A DNA stretch of 49,120 nt from JABDGV01 sp964577935 (GTDB lineage Bacteria; Chlamydiota; Chlamydiia; Chlamydiales; FEN-1388): assembly GCA_964577935.1 (NCBI GenBank), contig CAZOAJ010000014.1:1-49120 (forward strand). The letters run 5' to 3'. The translations under genes and the position numbers were made by a program. Below, one piece after another: positions 42,744 to 49,120 of this stretch. The notes under the pieces are model-generated. The model was not told where the DNA came from. It was given only the letters and a program-made list of their open reading frames with translations, and did no database searches. Position 1 is the stretch's first letter. The number at the start of each line of letters is the position of its first letter.

Positions 42744-43385
42744 CTACATGCCTCTTTTTGGTTCTGTTATAAGGTCTATGACTTCGCTCGATGCGGCTTT
42801 CATATCAACCGTTATGGCCTCTATTCTGCTTATAAGAAGATTATAAGCAATAACTGCAGGAATCGCAACAACAAGCCCTGCGGCTGTGGTTACAAGCGCA
42901 AATTCCATTGCCTCGCCGATCTGTGTTGCTGAAATCTCCACTAGGCTGCTCATTCTCATTTCTCCAAATGCCCGAATAAATCCAAGAACAGTTCCTAAAA
43001 GTCCTATCAGTGGAGTAACATGAGCGAGAACGGACAAAATCCTTGCATGCTTTTCTAAGAGTGCTATCTCTACGAGACCTCGAAGCTCCATGGTTTTTAT
43101 TATATCTTCTCTTGGACGTTCGTGATTTGAGAGCGCGGCTCGGATAATATTTGATACTGCTCCGCCTGTTTCATCGCAAATTTCAATTGCCTGGGCAACA
43201 TTTCCTTCTTGAATTGCGGGCCTTAGGCGAATAAGGAGTTTGGTTGTATCCTTATCGACTTTTCGTAAATAAGCAAGACGTTCGATGAAGACGGCAACGC
43301 CTATCACGGAACAAAAGGCGATGACAATCAAGATCATATTCCAATCTGCGATGACTCTTCCTAATTGAGCCCAAATATCACCCAT
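42744..43385 (-). CDS. exbB: ExbB/TolQ family proton channel protein
   Basis: A 213-residue protein with three membrane helices near 15-32, 125-148 and 165-187. The Gly-Leu-Leu-Gly-Thr-Val-Leu-Gly-Phe-Ile segment and Glu-Ala-Met-Glu-Phe-Ala-Leu-Val-Thr-Thr-Ala-Ala-Gly-Leu match the family. Uses proton motive force to drive ExbD and the TonB/TolA-like protein. Confidence 0.94.
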   Translation of the reverse strand: MGDIWAQLGRVIADWNMILIVIAFCSVIGVAVFIERLAYLRKVDKDTTKLLIRLRPAIQEGNVAQAIEICDETGGAVSNIIRAALSNHERPREDIIKTMELRGLVEIALLEKHARILSVLAHVTPLIGLLGTVLGFIRAFGEMRMSSLVEISATQIGEAMEFALVTTAAGLVVAIPAVIAYNLLISRIEAITVDMKAASSEVIDLITEPKRGM

Positions 43386-43427
43386 ATATTTTTTTCCTAA
43401 TAAGAGAATGTATAAACATAATAGATA

Positions 43428-46412
43428 TCATAAATTTGGGTCACTGCCATGAATATATCCGTGATAGCAATCATGATGTGTTCCTTGAGCTGATCCTTCA
43501 ATTGACCCCTGTAGATCATTCAGCTTTTTATCAGCAAGTATAGCCCATTGGCCACCCTTTTTTCGTATGGCATTCAACTGTTTGCGAGCGAGGCCTAGTC
43601 GTTTTGTTTCAATATAAAGGTCTGCACGTAAAAGAGCTGCTTGAACGCGTACGGAAAGAGCATATTCGCTATTAATTACCTTGGATAGTTCAGAAAAAGC
43701 GAGTGGATACATTCTCAGTTCTCGATAGCATACGCTCCGTTCAATAGCCATTTCAAGGAGAAGGGAAGGGTCTTGGTTTAAAAAAAATCTATCTCGAGGA
43801 GATGTAGTCGAAAGAGCATCTAACGCTTCCTGGTATAACCCCTGATTCATAAGCTCACGCCCTAGAAGGAGCTGCGCGGCTTCAAGCGATCCAGATGATT
43901 CTTCTGGTCGGTGTGTCGTGTATAAATCTTGTATCGATTGAAAGCTCGATCGATAATCATGCGTGGCAATCTGGGCAAATGTTTTTGCGAATTGAGCATT
44001 GTATTTGCCAATCATGATCGAATCTGGGTCTACAGTCGTGTTTTTCTCCTCATTAAACGATGATACAATATCATCGAGCCAAGAGGCACAGGAGAGAATT
44101 CTATCTTTCTCGAGTGTTGCGCTTCGCATCTTGATAGCGCGGTTTTTTAAGATCTCTAGTTCAAGTGACGAGCCATTGAGCAGCGCGAGTAAAATTCCTG
44201 TTTCATGGAGTGATCCATCTTGGGATTCGTAGAGATGGTTTTTGCTCCTATCAATTAATGAAAGAGCATCATTATAGAGGGATTCAACTTCATGAGAGTC
44301 ATATCGGAGCTCTCCTTCATCAGCTTTTTGCTGAGCGAGTATAAGTTCGCTCAGCCCTAAGCGAAATAGGTCTTCAGGTGTTTCAATCAGATCGATTTCT
44401 GGTAAAAGATTTTTTTGAGTTTTTTGAAGTGTATAGAGTTGTGCTATGACTGGATAAGCAGATTCAGTGTTTTTTTGTTCTGAAAGATCGGTCATTAATT
44501 CAATCCCAAGTGGTTGAAATTCAGATGAGTCCAGTAGAGCTCCGGCTGTTTGGTACCATGCATGATGTAGGCTCTCATAATCCGGAGCGCTCGATCGAAG
44601 ATTCAGAAAGGATGTATATGCTTCATGAAATTTATGATTACGCAAGAGCAAGTGGAGTTCTAGATGGCATATAAATGGATCAAAGCCGAGTTGATCTGTT
44701 TGAAATCGTAGTTCTGTTTCAGTGCCATACAAAAGATTGAAATAAGTAATAAGAGCTTTGAGCTGTGCTTCTAGCTGTGCATTATAAGAAGATGTTATTG
44801 ATAAGAGTGGTTCTAGGACTAAGATAAGAGTTTCTAGGGATTCAGGCTCATAAGATGGCGTGTAGAAAGCTTTAGATAGATCGGCAATATCCGGTAGTTT
44901 TTTTGAAAAAAGAAAGAGAGCTTCTTTGAATGACTCGAGCGATACTGTTGGCTTGGTAAAAAATAATTTTGTTCCATTTTGGATAAGAGCGTGAGCAAGA
45001 ATTTTATTGAGGAAAGGATTCTCTGGGAATTCACGAGTGATCTCTCGTAATTTTACTAAGGCATCTTTATGCCCCGTAAGATATGCCTTTAAAGCTCTTA
45101 AGATCTTGCTTTCATGACAGCTTTCAGGGAGATGCGCTATCGAATTCTCAAGGAGATTTGAATCTTTGTTCACATAGGCAACAAGCCCGATGAGAAATCT
45201 AGAGTCATTTTTTTCTGAATCACTTGAAGCATGATCGATCGATTGTGTTGAGGAACGCATAGCAAGAGGCATTTTTTCGTCAGCTAAAGATATCCTTGCA
45301 AGAAGAGTAAATGGTTTATTTCCAAGTGTTGCGCCTGAATTTGGAAAAAACGATAAGAGTTCAAAAATCGTCGCTTGTGCTTCTTCATAGGCTCCGGATT
45401 TATAGAAAGCGAAGGCTTTAACAAATAGCATATTTTGAGCAAGTGCCTTCGTACTGTCTGAAGCAAACACGAAAGGCAGGGCATCGAACTTATCTAGAAA
45501 TTCCAAGGCTTCTTGATATGCAGCTAATTGTATTTTTGCTTGTACAGTCATCAATAACAATTGCAATTCAAATTCATGTTTTTTGACTTGCGAGCAGGCT
45601 GTTAGAAATATTCCATTTTTGAGGAGGGCAGAAATTTCAAAGAGTTTTGGGAGGGACTTCTCCCACTCTTTGTTATGGTAATATAGCTGAGCCTGATTAA
45701 AGGTTTCCCATGCCCATTCATCACTGAATTTGACAATTCGACATAAGCGATCTCGGTCTGCTGACGCGAGATGCTCTTTATTTTTTAAAAGACGATGAAG
45801 AATGAGGTTTATTTTTTTTCTAAGAGCATTTTTTTTTGGATAGAGTTGAATTATTGCCTCTGCCTCTTCTATATCGACAATAAGTTGTGTTTGTAAAGGG
45901 TATATGGATCTGCTTTTATTCCTTACCAGGCGGTCAATTGAATGAAAAAGCAATTTGCAATTCGAACGTTGAAGAGACTGTGATGAATAAGGTGTTTTTA
46001 CGCACTCCGCGGATCTTTTTATGATTTTTTGTGTAATGACGCGAAGCGCACCAACTTGTGATTGCCCGTCAAGGCTTGTGAATGCTTCAGAGGAAAAAAA
46101 CTGATCTAATTGATCCTGAGTGAGGGAGAGTATGATCTGTTTTTCAAGAGCTGTCTTATAATTTTTTTGTGTTCTAAGTGAGTTCTCGGGTGGTTCGAGA
46201 GCTTTTATGCGAATTTGAGTCCAATTTTTTGTCTTGTATGGTTCATCCTCAATTAAGAGTCTAATACCCGAGCAAGAATCAGTAAAATATGTGGAAATAT
46301 CAGAAGGAAAAATCGAACACAAGAGCGATCCGATAAGCGGTGCAGAACGGATATAAGAGAAGATTTGATGTTTCAGAATCTTGTCACGCACAATCCCAAT
46401 TCCTTGCTTCAT
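43428..46412 (-). CDS. Large TPR-repeat protein of the ExbB/ExbD operon
   Basis: A 994-residue helical protein with multiple TPR-like pairs: for example Ala-Phe-Ala-Phe-Tyr-Lys-Ser-Gly-Ala-Tyr-Glu-Glu-Ala near 335, and Gln-Gly-Leu-Tyr-Gln-Glu-Ala-Leu-Asp-Ala-Leu near 860. A hydrophobic segment near 15-37 may be a signal or anchor. The C-terminal 25 residues are His, Gly and Asp rich. It is the first gene of the operon with exbB 42 bases downstream, suggesting an outer-envelope scaffold. No assigned function. Confidence 0.8.
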   Translation of the reverse strand: MKQGIGIVRDKILKHQIFSYIRSAPLIGSLLCSIFPSDISTYFTDSCSGIRLLIEDEPYKTKNWTQIRIKALEPPENSLRTQKNYKTALEKQIILSLTQDQLDQFFSSEAFTSLDGQSQVGALRVITQKIIKRSAECVKTPYSSQSLQRSNCKLLFHSIDRLVRNKSRSIYPLQTQLIVDIEEAEAIIQLYPKKNALRKKINLILHRLLKNKEHLASADRDRLCRIVKFSDEWAWETFNQAQLYYHNKEWEKSLPKLFEISALLKNGIFLTACSQVKKHEFELQLLLMTVQAKIQLAAYQEALEFLDKFDALPFVFASDSTKALAQNMLFVKAFAFYKSGAYEEAQATIFELLSFFPNSGATLGNKPFTLLARISLADEKMPLAMRSSTQSIDHASSDSEKNDSRFLIGLVAYVNKDSNLLENSIAHLPESCHESKILRALKAYLTGHKDALVKLREITREFPENPFLNKILAHALIQNGTKLFFTKPTVSLESFKEALFLFSKKLPDIADLSKAFYTPSYEPESLETLILVLEPLLSITSSYNAQLEAQLKALITYFNLLYGTETELRFQTDQLGFDPFICHLELHLLLRNHKFHEAYTSFLNLRSSAPDYESLHHAWYQTAGALLDSSEFQPLGIELMTDLSEQKNTESAYPVIAQLYTLQKTQKNLLPEIDLIETPEDLFRLGLSELILAQQKADEGELRYDSHEVESLYNDALSLIDRSKNHLYESQDGSLHETGILLALLNGSSLELEILKNRAIKMRSATLEKDRILSCASWLDDIVSSFNEEKNTTVDPDSIMIGKYNAQFAKTFAQIATHDYRSSFQSIQDLYTTHRPEESSGSLEAAQLLLGRELMNQGLYQEALDALSTTSPRDRFFLNQDPSLLLEMAIERSVCYRELRMYPLAFSELSKVINSEYALSVRVQAALLRADLYIETKRLGLARKQLNAIRKKGGQWAILADKKLNDLQGSIEGSAQGTHHDCYHGYIHGSDPNL

Positions 46413-46818
46413 TTCCCAATTTAGACAGACCTCATCTGGTTTGTCTATCTTACAAATTTTTTACTTATGTAAATATCTTATTCGATGGCTTTGATTTTTG
46501 ATATGACGGCAGGTGAATTGTTAATGAGCTTCAAGCATGGTTTCAATAGCGTGAAGTTGCCTTGGACAATAAAAGCCTAGGATATTTGTATGTCACTCTA
46601 GGAGAAATATCTATAGTCACTACCCCCATCCAGGAGAAACTGATCAAGTTGGAGGAGTTTAAAGCTGGTTGACATGAGGGGTGTTCTGCCTCAAAAAAGG
46701 AGTAATCTCGCTCAAATTTTGACTGAAAACAGAAAAAAAATTGCAAAATACTTGCACAATATATCGACTCATGTGTAAGTAATAGTCATAACACTCTTAC
46801 TCCTTAGGAGGAGCACAT
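46413..46818. other. 406-base intergenic region upstream of hctA
   Basis: No convincing gene. It separates divergent genes and must hold the hctA promoter; no clear -35/-10 pair was found. TTGCAA (46741-46746) and TTGCAC (46752-46757) are possible -35 elements. A frame of about 40 codons ending in TGA near 46671 has no good start and may be a remnant. Several AGGAG-like motifs occur but lack a following gene. Confidence 0.5.
46806..46813 (+). promoter_or_regulatory. Strong ribosome binding site of hctA
   Basis: AGGAGGAG lies 5 bases before the ATG at 46819, a near-ideal match to the 16S rRNA tail, consistent with very high expression of the histone-like protein. Confidence 0.85.
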
Positions 46819-47142
46819 ATGGCATTAGGTCATACTATTCAAGAAATGCGTGATCTTCTTTGCGCAATTTCAGTTGATTTAGAAAAAGCTTCTGGCGGAA
46901 ACAAAGCAGCAGCTCAGCGCGTACGAACAGGAACCATCAAGCTTGAGAAAGTTGCAAAGAAATTCCGTAAGGAATCGATCAATGCAGAGAAAAGCGGCGT
47001 TTCTATGAAGAAGCCAGCAGCTAAAAAAGCAGCAGCAAAGCCAAAAGCTGTTAAAATGAAAGCAAAGCCAAAAGCTAAAATGGTTCAAGCTAAAGCTATT
47101 GCAAAGCGTCCAACTGCAAAGATGCCAGTAAAAAAGTTCTAA
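46819..47142 (+). CDS. hctA: Histone H1-like protein Hc1
   Basis: Condenses the chromosome late in the developmental cycle when reticulate bodies become elementary bodies. The 107-residue protein has the Hc1 N-terminal helical domain (Gly-Asn-Lys-Ala-Ala-Ala-Gln-Arg-Val-Arg-Thr and Ile-Lys-Leu-Glu-Lys-Val-Ala-Lys), closely like Chlamydia Hc1, and a C-terminal tail rich in Lys, Ala and Pro. This is a diagnostic chlamydial gene. rlmD follows as in Chlamydia, after terminator-like hairpins. Confidence 0.97.
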   Translation: MALGHTIQEMRDLLCAISVDLEKASGGNKAAAQRVRTGTIKLEKVAKKFRKESINAEKSGVSMKKPAAKKAAAKPKAVKMKAKPKAKMVQAKAIAKRPTAKMPVKKF

Positions 47143-47160
47143 ATTGACCCTGAGTCAATT
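47142..47160 (+). other. Short hairpin touching the hctA stop
   Basis: AATTGAC (47142-47148) and GTCAATT (47154-47160) form a 7-bp stem with a 5-base loop, starting on the last base of the stop codon. A second, TGATAGG (47197-47203) with CCTATCA (47218-47224), follows. Neither ends in a T run. Confidence 0.5.
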
Positions 47161-47272
47161 GAGTTTTTGTACTGTGTAGTCTTCGATGTATGCGCCTGAT
47201 AGGAAAGATAGTTCTTGCCTATCATAAAGCTTCAGGTCTGAAGATTACATAATCTTTCATCGAGTATATTGT

Positions 47273-47311
47273 GGGGAGTTTGAGGGAAATCCTTCAAACT
47301 CCCCTTTTTTT
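47273..47311 (+). terminator. Rho-independent terminator after hctA
   Basis: A 14-bp stem (GGGGAGTTTGAGGG pairing with CCTTCAAACTCCCC, one G-U) with a 4-base loop is followed by seven T residues. It lies 130 bases past the hctA stop and 70 before rlmD, so hctA is transcribed alone. Confidence 0.95.
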
Positions 47312-47380
47312 ATCCCTCCTTAAAATTCACAAATGTTTCATACTCCTCCACCAGTTGAATACGAAAGATAAAGCGAGGGC

Positions 47381-48808
47381 ATGGTGGAAAGGGAGCCGTT
47401 GACAGTCACAGGATACCTAGAAAATGGAATGGGGATTGCTTCATGGCAGCGCGCTGACGGGAAACTTTGTGATGTTCAAGTCCCTAGGGCTTTATCGGGC
47501 GAGCTTGTAGAGGCAGAAGTTAAAAAAAATCCAAAGAAAACACCCTGCCGCTACGAAGCGATAGATCTCTCTGTGCTTAAGTCGTCGACCGATAGGATCG
47601 CTCCTCGGTGCAAACATTTTGGATGTCGTCAAATGGGCCCTTGTGGCGGGTGTTCATTGCAACACATGTCTTATGATGCCCAATGCCGATGGAAAGAGGA
47701 AAAAGTCTATTCCTTATTTGAACCCTACCTTACTACAGCCAAGCTTCATCCCATTCTTCCTGCAGCAAATCCTTGGATGTATCGGAATAAAATGGAATTT
47801 TCCTTTAGCCAAGATAAAGCAGGAAACCGTTATTTAGGCCTTATTAAGGAAAATTCAAGAGGACGAGTCTTTAATATCGAAGAGTGTTTTTTGATCGATC
47901 CTTGGGCCATGGAGTGCGTAAAAAAGGTCCGTGCATGGTGGGAGTCCTCTCAGCTTTTAGCCTATTCTCCAAGATCGAATGAGGGGTCTCTCAGGACATT
48001 AACGGTCAGAGTCGGTCAAACAAGCGGCGATAAAATGGTTATCTTGACTGTTTCAGGCAGGCCTGAATATGCTCTAAATAAGATGCAGATTGAAAATCTT
48101 GTGTCTGAAATAAATTCACTCAAAACGGATCATGTAACAGTTGTTTTACGTATTCATCAGGCTATAAAAGGGCATCCTACCCAGATATTTGAAATGATCT
48201 TATCTCAACCTGATTATATTCGAGAGTTCCTGAAGGTTGATGAGGTGCTTGAAGGTAAGTCTCTAGAACTTCATATCAGTCCAAAAGCCTTTTTTCAGCC
48301 AAATACGCATCAGGCGTGTGCCTTGTATGGAAAAACATTAGAGCTTGCCGATTTGACTTCTGATATGACTGTTTGCGATTTATATTGCGGCGTAGGGGCC
48401 TTTGGTATGCTTGCTGCAGCAAAAGTCAAGTCAGTTTACGCTATAGAGCTTGACGATGATGCAGCCTATGATGCGAAAACGAATGCTGAGCGATTGGGTT
48501 TGAGTAATTTTACAGTTCGATGTGGCGATGTCCCCCAGGTTTTGAAGAAGCTTGCCGAAGAGGGTGTGGTTTTACGTCCCGATGTCGTTATAGTAGACCC
48601 TCCTCGTGCAGGGCTTGGTCAAAAAGCTATAGAACAAATCGATCTTCTTAAGCCCTCAACACTTATGTATGTTTCATGTAATCCGAAATCTCAAGCGCTT
48701 GATGTTGCAATGCTTGTAGCTCTTGGATTTTCTGTAGACGTCATAGCACCCGTGGATCAATTTCCTCAAACACCACATGTTGAGAATATTATCAAATTAA
48801 CCAGGTAG
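47381..48808 (+). CDS. rlmD: 23S rRNA (uracil-5-)-methyltransferase RlmD/RumA type
   Basis: Methylates a uracil of 23S rRNA. An N-terminal TRAM domain (about 1-65) precedes the iron-sulfur cysteines (Cys-Lys-His-Phe-Gly-Cys...Cys-Gly-Gly-Cys), then the SAM-binding motif Asp-Leu-Tyr-Cys-Gly-Val-Gly-Ala-Phe and the catalytic Ser-Cys-Asn-Pro near the C-terminus. Length 475. The stop overlaps the convergent partial gene by 17 bases. Confidence 0.95.
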   Translation: MVEREPLTVTGYLENGMGIASWQRADGKLCDVQVPRALSGELVEAEVKKNPKKTPCRYEAIDLSVLKSSTDRIAPRCKHFGCRQMGPCGGCSLQHMSYDAQCRWKEEKVYSLFEPYLTTAKLHPILPAANPWMYRNKMEFSFSQDKAGNRYLGLIKENSRGRVFNIEECFLIDPWAMECVKKVRAWWESSQLLAYSPRSNEGSLRTLTVRVGQTSGDKMVILTVSGRPEYALNKMQIENLVSEINSLKTDHVTVVLRIHQAIKGHPTQIFEMILSQPDYIREFLKVDEVLEGKSLELHISPKAFFQPNTHQACALYGKTLELADLTSDMTVCDLYCGVGAFGMLAAAKVKSVYAIELDDDAAYDAKTNAERLGLSNFTVRCGDVPQVLKKLAEEGVVLRPDVVIVDPPRAGLGQKAIEQIDLLKPSTLMYVSCNPKSQALDVAMLVALGFSVDVIAPVDQFPQTPHVENIIKLTR

Positions 48809-49120
48809 TATCACATACAACTTTATAAGGCAGAGAACCTCTTACAAAAGGGGTTCTCTGCAAATTCTTCCTGGAGTATTCAGATAAATAGTTAATGATC
48901 TCCTCGCAGGAACCAGATCGTGTCCCTTGACTATGACTGATCATAACGAATTTGAGTTTCTTGCAATTTTTTGTAGCTGAAACAAAATGAGCTTTGGTTA
49001 TCAAATTATTGGAATTAAGTATATTCAGAACCGTGAGGGATTCTGGAAGATAAGCCACCAGAAAGGGCTGTGTTGCGTAAATTCCTAATAAGCGAAGGGG
49101 CTCGTTAGGTAACAATCTAC
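48792..49120 (-). CDS. C-terminal end of a leucine-rich-repeat-like protein
   Basis: An open frame with no in-window start covers the right edge; a TTG at 49115 is an unlikely start. The visible 109 residues include Leu-Pro-Glu-Ser-Leu-Thr-Val-Leu-Asn-Ile-Leu-Asn-Ser-Asn, close to a leucine-rich repeat unit, followed by Cys-Lys-Lys-Leu-Lys-Phe-Val-Met-Ile. LRR proteins in chlamydiae are often effectors, but only the end is visible. Confidence 0.6.
   Translation of the reverse strand, partial: RLLPNEPLRLLGIYATQPFLVAYLPESLTVLNILNSNNLITKAHFVSATKNCKKLKFVMISHSQGTRSGSCEEIINYLSEYSRKNLQRTPFVRGSLPYKVVCDTTWLI
48830..48861. repeat. Inverted repeat within the 3' end of the leucine-rich gene
   Basis: GCAGAGAACC (48830-48839) and GGTTCTCTGC (48852-48861) are perfect 10-bp arms around 12 bases. 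It lies inside the coding end of the minus-strand gene and just after the rlmD stop. No T run follows on either strand, so a classical terminator is not supported. Confidence 0.8.

Noticed and set aside
46543..46746. A 67-codon frame on the minus strand upstream of hctA
   Set aside because: Biased composition, no ribosome site, no recognisable family; it lies over the expected promoter region.
46719..46757. TTGACT, TTGCAA and TTGCAC as hctA -35 boxes
   Set aside because: None has a fair -10 hexamer at 16-18 bases, so no promoter call was made.
48830..48861. Terminator for rlmD
   Set aside because: The stem is perfect but no T run follows, and it lies in coding sequence of the opposite gene.

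Overview
The window reads as chromosomal DNA of a Chlamydiales bacterium outside the Chlamydiaceae (an environmental or Chlamydia-like lineage). The best single marker is a histone H1-like Hc1 protein (hctA) followed by an rlmD/rumA-type methyltransferase, the pair found together in Chlamydia. Other gene sets match, from memory, the known chlamydial order: gpsA with a UDP-sugar pyrophosphorylase; ruvA-ruvC; PiT plus its DUF47 partner beside dppD-dppF; and rluB, gpmA, nifS, nifU, birA, rodA. A heptosyltransferase, which Chlamydiaceae lack, and eukaryote-like effector candidates argue for a Chlamydia-like amoebal or arthropod lineage. The DNA is moderately AT-rich and genes are tightly packed on both strands. 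I found no tRNA, rRNA, insertion sequence or CRISPR array.

Layout. 1-970: an open-ended gene on the minus strand that encodes most of a USP-type (C19) deubiquitinase, with its own promoter. 1.0-3.0 kb: mnmE and nth. 3.0-10.8 kb: a long minus-strand run (coiled-coil protein, ruvC, ruvA, heptosyltransferase, UDPGP, gpsA, nnr), mostly with touching or overlapping genes. 10.9-17.9 kb: an accessory stretch with a papain-fold-like protein carrying an internal repeat, a sugar epimerase, a 922-residue exported Ser/Glu-rich protein, a 558-residue orphan, and several short tandem repeats and a 40-nt palindrome between them. 17.9-22.3 kb: pgeF, an amino-acid-type binding lipoprotein and glgP. 22.4-27.6 kb: an oligopeptide importer (oppA, a DUF1653 protein, oppB, oppC); its likely ATPases (dppD, dppF) sit at 31.1-32.8 kb. 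27.6-31.1 kb: a WNK-like protein kinase, PiT and DUF47. 32.8-41.2 kb: a Nudix-like protein, an Rsm22-like methyltransferase, rluB, gpmA, a NifS/NifU pair that has lost its catalytic residues, birA, rodA, a small hypothetical and a true Nudix hydrolase. 41.2-46.4 kb: a minus-strand envelope-energisation operon (TPR protein, ExbB, ExbD, TonB-like protein, zinc ribbon). 46.8-49.1 kb: hctA, rlmD and the end of a leucine-rich gene.

Most of the window is housekeeping. The points most worth following are three host-interaction candidates among core genes (USP deubiquitinase, WNK-like kinase, papain-like protein), the parallel decay of NifS and NifU active sites, and a shared symmetric element in two intergenic regions that each precede a binding-protein gene. 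Family names rest on motif recognition by eye; no database search was run.
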